From assembly GCA_036867785.1 (NCBI GenBank), contig CP145411.1:558001-622000 (forward strand): a DNA stretch of 64,000 nucleotides, read 5' to 3'. Shown here piece after piece: positions 55,164 to 64,000 of the stretch. Position numbers and translations under genes: made by a program. This DNA comes from Plasmodiophora brassicae (taxonomy: Eukaryota; Endomyxa: Phytomyxea; Phytomyxea; Plasmodiophorida). The notes beneath the pieces are model-generated. The model was not told the origin of the DNA. It was given only the letters and a program-made list of their open reading frames with translations, and did not search any database. Numbering within the stretch: position 1 is the stretch's first letter; the number at the start of each line of letters is the position of its first letter.

Positions 55164-57237
55164 CTACGTGTAGGCTTTCAGTGCGTACTCAATTTGGGTG
55201 ACGACAGATGGCTCGGGGGAGACACCGGTTTTGACAGCATGGATTATTTCGCGAACGAGTTTCCAGTCCATAATGCGGGGCAGATATAGCAGAAGCAGGA
55301 AATCAGAGAACTTGACCTGTTCAGTAATCGTTAGCGGGTACACGTAGAACCTGGAAAGTATACCCACATGGATAGGCTCTCTGGCGTGACGCTGAAGATG
55401 AGCTGCAACGTGTACATCGGTACCGTCAAATGGGAAATGCTACCTCATGTTAAAACGACATACAGCAAACAAAACGATTTGCAAACCTGATATTTGAACA
55501 TTGGCTGGGGGTTGAATGGTTGCATCGGGATCACCTTAACCAGCAGCTCATCGGGCAGCAAATCTTCACCGGGTTTAAGCATCCGGTTCTTGTATATGAT
55601 TGAGGCAAGGAGATCGCCTTTCTAATGGACTCTTTGTGATTAGCAGTCGACAACATCAGCTAGAAGCAAACCTTTGGCATCTTCGGTCGAATAAACCCGA
55701 TCGACGAGCCTTCCTCAATTAAGCCATCTCGCTCCAACGCAACACCTGGCAGCACACCTCCATAAGAGAACCTCAAACACCAGCCGAACGGAGCTACCTT
55801 GATCTGATATTTGATACGCTTTCGGTTCAATGTTTCCTTGCTCGTTGTGTTGAATCACCATCGTCACGAACCTCGAATGCCCTAGTTCCGCGTTACTGCC
55901 AAACCTAAACGGGATTACAATTAGTACGCAGAAGAATGCGGCCACGTAAGGCACAGTTTACTTGAGCTGAAAGCGAGCTGCCTGACGAACTTCGCGTCCA
56001 GAGAGGAACACGTCACCTCCTGACAGAGAAGACATGTAAGATTTAGGCGAAAAAGACAACGATTGCTTCTGACCATATTCCTTGCCACCACGAGGCAGCG
56101 TCGTGATCGCCCACCCTACCGGTTCAAGGCCTAGCTCAGCAACAACTTTGAGAACATTTGCTTCTTGTGTGTCGCGGAGCAAATTCACTCCATCCGGCAA
56201 AGACTCCTGAGGTGGTTTGTAAAGGCACTCCACCTCAGCACGAATTGCTCCAAAGTTTCCCGTCGTAGTCGGCTCGTCGATAAAACGTCCGAATAGAATC
56301 GCGGCCTGCTGGAGGCCAGGGTTCGCATTCCAACCGGCTATAAACTTCTCACCAGCAGCGGTGTTCTTGAACGATATTCCATCGCAGTGCCTGTACTTTT
56401 GCAGGTGCAGAACGGCATTCGGAGGAGCACACTTGCCACAGACGCCGTGTGGCCAAGGTCCTGAGAGACAAATCAATGGAACGTCATGGGGAACCTGATT
56501 ACAGAATCGAACGATGGCCACGGTCGCACTTGGACTTGCCGCTATATTCGAGCTTTGGCGGTGGAGCACAGTTGGGACACACTGTTGACGCAGAGTGCTT
56601 ATAACCGCAGATGGCCCGACGCTCTTTCATGAACTGCGCATATGGAATGATGTCGACCTTCAGAGGCTTGGATGGATCAATGTCGTTCGTCGCAGGTGCA
56701 GCAGACTCCGGTGACGGTTCTTCAGGAGGAAGACACTTCGGGCAGAAGGCAGTCGGTGGATGCGTGCAAAGCCACGAAGCAAGGGGCGCATCTGCCGCGG
56801 GTTTCGACAAGCAGTGCAGGCATCGCCCCTTCGGGCCATGTTGGCACTCAGGAGTCAGTTTGAACGATGGCTTCTGGTTGGATGCGGCGACAATATCAGG
56901 ATCGGGCGACAGATACAGCATCGTTCCATGAACAATGGAAATTGATCCCAATGGGGTAGACGGGTCCACAGATAGAACCTGGCAAAACCAAATTAGGCAC
57001 GATTTGATGGTAGACGCGTACTGTACCTCTGGGTCATGCAAAGGCCGCCTTGACAGGCGGAACTTCCCGAGCGGCATATCGAATTTCAACGCCGTCTATA
57101 CAGGCGGTGTTTACGATTGGCAGAACCGAACCGGCTACGCTTCTGACCTGCCGCAATAGATCATCCCATGTTGACGTCACGCCTCCCGGCAACTGGATGC
57201 GTTTCAGCCCGCTGGCACCCTGGACTCGTACGATCAT
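55164..57237 (-). CDS. NPLOC4: NPL4, cofactor of the p97/Cdc48 segregase
   Basis: NPL4, with UFD1, recruits ubiquitylated proteins to p97/Cdc48 for ERAD and chromatin extraction. The start at 57237 gives the ubiquitin-like N-terminus (MIVRVQGASGLKRIQLPGG); a first intron of about 56 nt joins DDLLRQ to TALKFDMPLGK. Then come SISIVHGTMLYL (family 'LKHGDLLFL'), the zinc-finger segment (CQHGPKGRCLHCLS, SWLCTHPPTAFCPKC, CDRGH, WPHGVCGKCAPP), QKYRHCDGISFKN, and the MPN-like domain (AAILFGRFIDEP, IRAEVECLYKPPQE, LGLEPVGWAITTL). Downstream exons carry SRFVTMVIQHNEQGNIEPKA then YQISDQ (compare 'KFVTAVATGG...GYQVSNQ') and end in an alpha-helical region with FSDFLLLLYLPR. Exons between 55.4 and 55.95 kb are the least certain. 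Confidence 0.88.
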
Positions 57238-57495
57238 GACGGGCAACCCGTCGCGACAAAATTGCCCAGAATGAATGCGCACGCCCGGCCTGCCTGGTCC
57301 ACGGGGTCCGTCTACCTGCACCAAGGGTATGTGGAGGACCACATACGTAGCCCATTGGCGATTGAAACCGCAGTCCACAGTCGTTATCTGGCCATTGGCA
57401 GACACCATCGCCAGTGCAGGTGGGGTGGGGAGCCCCCCAAGCGTCGTGTTGCGCTGGATGCGGTATGACCGTGTATTATAAGTACGATTCAGATT

Positions 57496-57974
57496 CTACG
57501 ATTCATTAGCAGATGCAGTACGGCGGCCTAGTTTCTCGGAAACAGCGTCGAAAATCTGCAGAGCAGTTGGAACGCCTTCCATCGTGATCGATTCATGCTG
57601 CCCATTATCTGCGACACAGTTAGCGGATCAGCACGTGCCCGTCGTACGACCAGTCTGCGCCTCACTGAATTCCGCAATGATCTCGGGAACAGCCACGTCC
57701 TTGCTTTTCGTTCTCGTCCACTTGATGTGCGTGTTGTGAAACTGGAGCACAGGTAAATAATCACGGACGAATATCCTGCACCGACACGTTATACGGCGGG
57801 ACTCTGACACAAACGACGGTCCAAACGGTACCGAGGAGCAGCGGCCCTGATGCCCGCAGGCCACTTGACGGCGATGCTGCGGATTGTCGGGTTCAGCTCG
57901 CGCTTCCAGTCGCGAAGATACTCTTGGAACTGCACATGCGACATACGCTGGATCGGCATCAAACGTCGAGACAT
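57496..57974 (-). CDS. Mitochondrial ribosomal protein, L51/S25/CI-B8 family
   Basis: This is a small mitoribosomal protein of the thioredoxin-like L51/S25/CI-B8 fold, closest in feel to mL61/Mrp49 or mS25. Exons 57974-57832, 57775-57666 and 57608-57496 (introns 56 and 57 nt) give 121 residues. The N-terminal region is basic and helical (QFQEYLRDWKRELNPTIRSI). The core reads AAAPRIFVRDYLPVLQFHNT, resembling 'GAR.FWR..LP.L.Y.NP', then VPEIIAEFNNGQHESITMEG and ALQIFDAVSEKL. The NDUFA2 member of the same fold is less likely because of the FVRDYLPVLQFHN segment. Confidence 0.72.
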
Positions 57975-58073
57975 TTCCCGAGGTGGCGGCGCGGCGGGTG
58001 GGGCGACGGGGACACCGTCAGCGGACGTCGGACTATTGTGCGGGACGCCGCTTCAGTCACCTGAGTAGTACCA

Positions 58074-58587
58074 ATGGAGGTCATCAGGCGGGTGTGGACC
58101 TATGAGCCCCATGCCCTGGAGCGAGACGGCGTCCGCGAGTGCAGGCGATTGGTGGCGCGTTACGCCGCGCTCGGCACGGGGCTGGGGCTCGCAGGTGTCG
58201 GCGTTGCTATGGGTAGTGGAATCTGTCTGGCATGGATGCGTTTCCCTGCACCGTTGTGACGCTGCTGTCAACGCAGGTGGACTGGCTCGTCGCGGGGCGA
58301 TGATATCGCTGTTGCAAAAGGTGGCGCTGTTTGCTGGCGGTGGAGCCAGCGGACTGGGAATCAGCCTGGCGCTAAGCATCCGGCCTTGCATGGATATCGT
58401 TCTGACGATGGATCGCGAAGCACCGCTCCGAAAAGAACTTGGGCATGTGTACGGTGTCAACCATGCCCGTAATCATTGTGAAGCTTGACGATTCACTTCC
58501 CGCAGGATACTTCAATGGAACCCAGCCATGGCCAACGAGGCGGTGGCGCGGCAGGCGGCTAAGATGTCGCAAGCGCGGTCAGAGTAG
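58074..58587 (+). CDS. OCIA-domain-like small membrane protein
   Basis: This is a two-TM protein resembling OCIA-domain proteins (OCIAD1/2) of mitochondria and endosomes. Exons 58074-58212, 58277-58448 and 58506-58587 (introns 64 and 57 nt) give 130 residues. Supporting pattern: ERDGVRECRRLVARYAALG (OCIA 'R.VL.EC..ESFWYR..P'), Gly-rich hydrophobic helices (GLGLAGVGVAMGGLARRGAM; KVALFAGGGASGLGISLAL), then a cysteine followed by a short loop and APLRKELGHV (OCIA 'SPL...LR'). The C-terminus is helical and Ala-rich. The match is by pattern only, so the name is tentative. It is divergent from the mitoribosomal gene, with start codons 100 bp apart. Confidence 0.55.
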
Positions 58588-58896
58588 CGTCAGGCGGGAT
58601 ATAAATGCGTTCGTGGAATGGTCCCCATACTATACATATGGCTTGCAGTATTGACAGGACAGTAGTAGCGAGGGTTGGTGACCGCATTTAGCTGGGGCCA
58701 CCCGGGTAACGGATCTTGTCGCTGCTCTATTATTCCTGCCACGACATCCAATGCAGGAAGAGCGATGGAAGTTGCAACGATAGACGCATACCCTGTCTTC
58801 AGCGTCCGATTCACACAGCATGGTCAATTGGCGACCGCCACAAGGAGACGGGTATGTACCTACATATGTCGCGGTCTCGCGGATCCCCGCAGACCG

Positions 58897-59181
58897 ATGC
58901 TGTTGCGCATGGCCTTCCACCGCTGCCAGATCCGCTTCCTAACCAAACGACCGTCGCTCGATGACGTTCTTGCCGACCCTGCGTTCAAGACTATGACCAG
59001 CGAGGAGCGAGCTGCCCTGTTAACACCCCCTCCTCCGCGTATCGACCCTAAGCACCAAGCGGTTGTGCACAGCGCTCTCGACCTGGAGTCGAAACAACGA
59101 CAGAACGCCGCACGAGACGCAGCTAGACAGCGGTACCTTCAGTATCTGGGCAACGTCATGGAATCGACCGAACCCGAATAA
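58897..59181 (+). CDS. Small protein with mitochondrial-like leader, unknown
   Basis: I do not recognise this 94-residue protein. It starts at the ATG at 58897 (MLLRMAFHRCQIRFLTKRPS), which has the Arg-rich, acid-free character of a mitochondrial presequence. The mature part is hydrophilic and helical (LDDVLADPAFKTMTSEERAA; ESKQRQNAARDAARQRYLQY). The frame is open far upstream (to 58675), so an additional spliced exon is possible; a cag directly before the ATG could be an acceptor. The stretch 58588-58896 holds nothing else I can name. Confidence 0.5.
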   Translation: MLLRMAFHRCQIRFLTKRPSLDDVLADPAFKTMTSEERAALLTPPPPRIDPKHQAVVHSALDLESKQRQNAARDAARQRYLQYLGNVMESTEPE

Positions 59182-59400
59182 CAACCACTTCTGTTCTGTT
59201 ACTGCTCTATACGGTGATGAACTTTCACATATCGTATAACAGATTCGTTGAACGAATCATTCCGGTGATCTTCATTTGCAAGCCGGGAAGGAGGGCCGCG
59301 CATGTCAGTGCTCTATCAGTACCAGACAGAATCTGGCTGCCAGGTCGTGTCGGTATCGTAACTTTATTGGTATCGGAGATTCGTGCGGACCAGAGGCGCC

Positions 59401-60734
59401 ATGCTGGACGCCCAGGCGATCGCCGGTGTGGCGCTATGCATCTTGGTACGCCAACGCGGGCTCGACCCTGCGTCTATGGATGTGCCTGATCGACGCCGTC
59501 TGGCTTGTCAGGGCGGCATTGTCGATAACACGGGCGTGACGATCCAGAAGATATCGCATCGAAGGAACCAGCCTGGACCGTATTGGCTAAAGCCACTATG
59601 GCTTGCCGGGGTTTCAATGTACCTTCTTGGTAACATCTGCAATGCGGTATGCTGTTGGTCTGTCAGTCATCAACAACCATCAAGTTGATCTCCATTCTGG
59701 ATAGCTGGGACTGTCTCTGGCGCCTCAGTCTGACGTTGCTGCCGTTGGATCGTTGACGCTTGTCTGGAACGCCAGGTATTGTATATTCATTTACGTGCAT
59801 CGTAATTGATGCGCTAACGGCTTTTCGTTTCAGCAATTCGTACTGCCTGTTGAATGAGCCGTTGAATAGGACTATAGTCCTGGGCATTGCGATTGTTGTG
59901 TTCGGGTCCCTTGGTGGTCTTGCGTTTGGCTCTCCCGCGCCCGCCGTATCGCTGTTTGAGCTCAGCACCGAGGGGATTATTTATCTGTGTACGGTAGCTG
60001 TACTGTTACTCACTTTCGTCTTGGTCGTCCGGGCCGTCCAGCGTCAAGAACTTGATTCCACGCCTGATGAGTATCTTCGAATGCGTTCAGTTACCGACCC
60101 TCTGCTATCGGTCAGCTCATCAGGCCCATTCGTGGATATGCCACCTGAAGATGACGCTAAGGTTCGGCTTCCACGATCGGCGTCAGCAGCATTCGACCGT
60201 GAAGTTTTCCTATCGGTAGCGTTACCTGCGTGTACAGGTATTCTGGGGTCCTTCACAGTCTTATTTGCAAGTAAGGCATCGCCAGTTATTCACCTACGTT
60301 TCCGGTTGCTGATTGTTTCGAAGAGGCGACTTCTTTGTTGGTACGCGAGAGCTTCACTCCTGGGGAGCCCAACTATTTCACGAGCCCGCCTTTGTACATA
60401 ACGACGCTTGCAATGATCTGCATTGGCTCCTGCCAAGTCCACTGGCTGAATATCGCTCTGCGGGCCTACGATCAAGTCGTCGTCGTTCCAGTATTTGCTA
60501 TCACTTTGGAAGCGTTTAACGTCCTCGGTGGCCTGATTGTCTATCACGATGGGGCATCCCTATCCACCGCTCAACTACTATTGTTCATTCTTGGTGTCGT
60601 GGTTGGTGCGTCCTCTGTAACCTTCAATGCTTATGTTTACTGAGACTCTCTTGTAGGTGTCGTTTGTTGGTGTTGCTGTTATAGTTTTTGGCCTGTATGA
60701 TCAGCGCAGGAAACAGCTAATAAGGCCAATATAA
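59401..60734 (+). CDS. NIPA-family magnesium transporter
   Basis: This is a membrane transporter of the NIPA (DUF803) family, which moves Mg2+ and sits in the drug/metabolite transporter superfamily. Exons 59401-59445, 59512-59646, 59705-59775, 59834-60270, 60324-60601 and 60657-60734 (introns 53-66 nt) give 347 residues, the usual size. Conserved parts are GVTIQKISHRRN near the N-terminus (family 'G...QK..H'), YWLKPLWLAGVSMYLLGNIC, DVAAVGSLTLVWNA, NEPLNRTIVLGIAIVVFGS, YITTLAMICIGSCQVHWLNI, and VVVVPVFAITLEAFNVLGGL. The last exon completes a helix (VSFVGVAVIVFGLYDQRRK). Reading through the final intron instead would replace that end with a shorter tail. Confidence 0.9.
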
Positions 60735-60972
60735 TTATTGTGCTTCCCGTTGCACCCTACGGTCACATATCACGTACACGTCTGAACCAGTAGTGTAGCC
60801 GCGAAGGTCCAGTTCCCAAACACTTCTTGATGTGACTGAACGGTGATTCACGCTGCATGGCTGGTGACAGTATGGGATCTGTGGTGACTCACACTGGGCA
60901 GCTACTGTCGTCCGTGGGAATATCAAAGCTTCATCGGCCACATCTTAAAGACATTTTCGTTACGACATCACG

Positions 60973-63068
60973 ATGTTGTTCGTGCCTTTGAAATTGACCA
61001 TTGCGCTTCTTCTAGGAGCAGCTGTCACCGATGCTGGGTGCTACTGTTCGGGTGCGGGAGACCCCCATTACATGTACGTTCCATTTGCATCGCTACGCGA
61101 TACCAAACATCAGGTTGACGCCGCTATGCCAGAATGTGTGACCAAAAGACTCGTTACGATTTCCAGTGGGAGGGCCTGTTTGTCGGGTTCCAGTCGGAGG
61201 ACGTCCTTCTTCAGGTCCAGCAGAGCTTTCCTCGCGTAAGTTCCAGTGCTATTTATTCGGATCGCGCTGACAGTCTCTTTAGCCGGACGAGAACCCTATG
61301 TATGGTGAAGAGCCTCAGTTCACACACGTCGACTACTGCAACATTCGGATTACCCGGGAAGGGTGTACATTTGTGATGACTACGGCTACGCAAGCTGACA
61401 AGCAGCACGCCACGATCAACGGTCTGTCCTTGGTACCGCGATACGAAGAGTCATTGCTAACGACGGTGCCCTCGTCAGGTCACAAACTGGCGCTCAGCGA
61501 GATGAGTGACTGGGTTAAGAAGAATGTCGACCCGAAAATGAAGATCAGTGTCGACACGGCGAAGGACATCAACCAGTGGGACCAGTCGATCTCTGTCGCT
61601 AGTATCAAGTTTATGTCCGGGAATACGCCCATGCAAATCGATTGCGGCCCTGAAATGTTTGTTGTGGTAAGTGTGGCCTCGAGACAACCGTGTGTGCTCA
61701 GTCGATGACCTTGTAATCAGCACGCGCCTGACGTCAACACCTGCAGTGGCCTGTGTGGGTCTTGCACGGGTAGCCGTCAGCAGGTGCCCAAAGATTTCAA
61801 CACTTACAAGGCGGGTGGTGCGATATCGCACCAGAATGCAGGGTGCCCACCGACACCAGCGCCTACTCCGATGCCAACGCCAGCGCCCACTCCAAAGCCG
61901 ACACCGGCGCCAACGCCAGCACCTACACCGGCTCCCACGCCCGCGCCCACGCCTGCACCAACGCCTGCGCCAACGCCAAAACCCACTCCAGGCCCTACGC
62001 CTGCACCGACGCCGAAGCCCACGCCAGCACCGACGCCTGCGCCAACGCCTGCACCGACCCCCGCTCCAACACCAGCGCCGACACCTGCACCAACTCCTCA
62101 GCCGACGCCACAGCCCACACCGCAACCAACGTAGGATCCGCCTTCTCGTTCCAAATCGTTATATGCTAATAGCTGACACAGGCCGGCGCCGACGTACGCG
62201 CCTCCCACAGTGCCGCCTCCTCCAGTCAAGCAGTGCAACGAATCTATTGTCGTAAGTGATGCTCTGTAATTCCATATCTCCTTCTCACTGTGCATTGCTT
62301 ACTAGGTGCAACATCCTTGCTTCGAGAGCGAAGTCGTTCTTAAGAAGGTATAGAGTCTCACCGTCAGCTTGATGCATCCTTGTTCATGACATTGCTCTAC
62401 AGGTTGTCACTGCCTGTCTGTGCGGTCAGCCGAAGGAGATGATCGACAGCGACCCGCTCTTCGGTGGATTCGTCGAGAACTGCGTTTACGACAAGTCATT
62501 GGGCCCTGGCATGGAGAAGTCCGCATCGGTCAACATGATCGCTTACCTCAAGCACAAGACTATGCCTCCTGTGGTCACGTTGAACACTTCTGCCCCTGCG
62601 ACGTCGGCCCCTGCAACATCGGCTCCTGCAACGTCGGCTCCTGCAACGTCGGCCCCTGCAACGTCGGCCCCTGGTCCTCAGACGTCGCCCTCTGTTCCGT
62701 CGAACTTCTCGGTGACGGCCATCATGCAGCAGCATGTAACGGTGAAGGCTCTCGACATCCCTGCAGGGTCAGGTGTCACATACCAGCTGAAGTACGTGGT
62801 GCCACTCGTAACGAGCGCTCCGCTCGTTCCCGCTCTGCAACCGCGCCCGATCAAGTTTACGGGTGCCGCCGCCAAGCCCATGCCGAGCTCGCCGACCACA
62901 AGCTCGCCGTCCGAGAGCTCGTCGTCCTCGTCAGCCGATGGCTCCGGCGCCACCGACTCCAACGTCAACCTGGCCAGCAACGTCAAACCAGTAGGCGGCC
63001 ACACCATCACGGACGACCACCTCAAGGTCCGCTTCGACCTTGACGCGCCTATGATTGTCGTCTCGTAA
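60973..63068 (+). CDS. Secreted VWD-like protein with Pro-Thr and ATSAP repeats
   Basis: This is a probable extracellular matrix, wall or spore-coat protein; I do not know a named homologue. Exon 1 encodes a signal peptide ([17 protein letters not shown]) and the start of a von Willebrand factor D-like domain ([14 protein letters not shown], with the hallmark GDPH). It splices at 61136 to [20 protein letters not shown] and onward through about 61670. A Cys-rich end ([11 protein letters not shown]) is followed by a long PTPAP/PTPKP array (about 61852-62130). Several short exons with cysteines follow ([29 protein letters not shown]), then ATSAP repeats (62587-62680), a Ser-rich region and the stop at 63068. 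Exon ends between 62.1 and 62.4 kb are by eye. Fibrous and O-glycosylated secreted proteins look similar. Confidence 0.7.
61852..62130 (+). repeat. PT(A/K)P coding repeat
   Basis: About 23 tandem 12-bp units encode [13 protein letters not shown] repeats inside the VWD-like gene. The units vary mostly at third codon positions, so the repeat is kept at the protein level. Confidence 0.85.
62587..62680 (+). repeat. 15-bp ATSAP coding repeat
   Basis: About six copies of a 15-bp unit (gcgacgtcggcccct and variants) encode ATSAP. The units are nearly identical in DNA, so this array is younger or more homogenised than the PT array upstream. Confidence 0.85.
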
Positions 63069-63606
63069 ACACCAGCAGCAGTAAAACGTCATTATCTGCT
63101 GCTGAGTGAAGCGACTGCCTAGCTGCTCTGCGTGCGTAGCGTTACACGACGGGCTGGTAACAGACCCGGCCGGCCCGGGTCCTGCCAGCTCACACTGCAA
63201 AACGGCATGACGGGAGCTGTGCGCGACGATGTTGTCGAAGGCGGGGTTCGCCGCCACATCGACGGCGTTGTCGACGCCCGTGGGTACCCGGCGCCGCTGC
63301 TGCGAGCTCTAGAGCTGTCAAGGACATCGGCGTCTGGGCCGACTGACGTCACGGTCTCAGATGCCGGTGGAGCTTGCTTGTTCTGGCGGAAGAAATCCAA
63401 GGCGGAGATCCCCATCGTACGATGTGGTCCAGTGTGTTTCTGAGTTTCTGTTAAACCCTGCGTTCAGGAAGATGCAATTGATCCAATTTGGATCCGTCTG
63501 TGGGTCTTCCAAATAGTCGCTTTGATGGACTGGTGAGCGTGCTCGATCGTCTATTACGGATCAGTGCCCCTGAGGTTGACGCAGGTTCCACAGACGAAGC
63601 AATACC
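63069..63606. other. No supported gene
   Basis: A minus-strand frame at 63415-63119 (MGISALDFFRQNKQAPPASE) and overlapping plus-strand frames are open but show no recognised motif, and I cannot choose between them. A small minus-strand gene convergent with the VWD-like gene is possible. Confidence 0.35.
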
Positions 63607-64000
63607 ATGTCGTTTATTGTCCCGCCTAGCGCCATATTTCGTGGCCACCTTGCCAAAAGTCTTGTCGAGCGGCATAGCACTCGACTGACGATTACTACTG
63701 CTGTGCTCGAAACATTTGCAAGCGTATCGTCTAAGCTGGTCAGCTGGGACGATGACGAATGTCGGTATCGTACATCGCCGCGTTTTGGCTACGTATTTCA
63801 TTTATGGTTGTTGGCAGACGGAGCATATTCTGATTGGTCGGCGCCGGAGCAACTGTTAGGAAGCGGGACATCAACAGGGTTTACGGATCTGTGGAAACTG
63901 GGGTTTGCGATCACCTCTACCTGCGTAATGTGCAACTTACATTGGAAAGGTGCCTTTTGTACGAATTTCATGGTCGCGGCGCTCCGTTCGGTGACGGATC
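63607..64000 (+). CDS. Unknown protein, 3' end beyond window
   Basis: From an ATG at 63607 (context ataccatgtcg) a frame stays open for 131 codons to the window edge: MSFIVPPSAIFRGHLAKSLV at the start, later RFGYVFHLWLLADGAYSDWS and KLGFAITSTCVMCNLHWKGA. It has no stop and no clear intron. I do not recognise a family; hydrophobic and aromatic residues are common. It is truncated only by the window. Confidence 0.4.
   Translation, partial: MSFIVPPSAIFRGHLAKSLVERHSTRLTITTAVLETFASVSSKLVSWDDDECRYRTSPRFGYVFHLWLLADGAYSDWSAPEQLLGSGTSTGFTDLWKLGFAITSTCVMCNLHWKGAFCTNFMVAALRSVTD

Overview
This window is nuclear DNA from a compact eukaryotic genome. Genes lie close together on both strands. Most are interrupted by very short GT-AG introns, typically about 45-65 nt, and conserved proteins only read through when these are removed. 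Examples are the nine-exon proteasome subunit RPT2 and the eighteen-exon exocyst subunit EXO70. The gene set includes complex I, mitoribosome, COMPASS-type SET1, a vacuolar sorting receptor and a dynein-2 light chain, so the organism is mitochondriate and has, or had, cilia. Intron size, moderate-to-high GC, a vacuolar sorting receptor, PUFA-type elongases, a betaine-lipid-type methyltransferase and ankyrin/RING proteins would fit a rhizarian (plasmodiophorid-like) or related SAR protist. That placement is inference only.

Layout. 1-12.8 kb: signal peptidase subunit SPC25, a small membrane protein, RPT2, a phosphatidylinositol transfer protein, DYNLT2B, a BAHD acyltransferase, EXO70 and a Golgi-type glycosyltransferase. 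12.8-16.4 kb: a DXO/RAI1-like gene, two broken copia-type fossils facing each other, and a DUF1917 protein. 16.8-30 kb: a vacuolar sorting receptor head-to-head with a PA-domain/seven-TM protein, a WW-domain protein, a C2 protein, a divergent pair of ELO elongases, two copies of a 120-bp repeat, and a second PA/7TM gene. 30-35.6 kb: a SAM methyltransferase, then a repeat-rich island (TG microsatellite, gag fossil in inverted halves, a hairpin, a third 120-bp repeat) and a coiled-coil gene. 35.7-45.6 kb: SET1, NDUFA12, a third PA/7TM gene and two tandem LMBR1-like genes. 45.8-64 kb: a secreted coiled-coil protein, a RING-like/ankyrin protein, a WD40 protein, NSE1, NSUN2/TRM4, NPL4, a mitoribosomal protein, an OCIA-like protein, a NIPA-type Mg transporter, a secreted VWD/Pro-Thr repeat protein, and an ORF running off the end.

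Most genes are unrelated housekeeping genes. Secretory and membrane traffic is well represented: SPC25, EXO70, PITP, VSR, glycosyltransferase, NPL4. The most novel-looking item is a family of three signal-peptide + PA-like ectodomain + seven-TM proteins. One of them shares a 250-bp divergent promoter region with the vacuolar sorting receptor, which itself has a PA domain. Exon models were made by eye from splice-site and reading-frame consistency. Family assignments come from recognised motifs; no database search was run.
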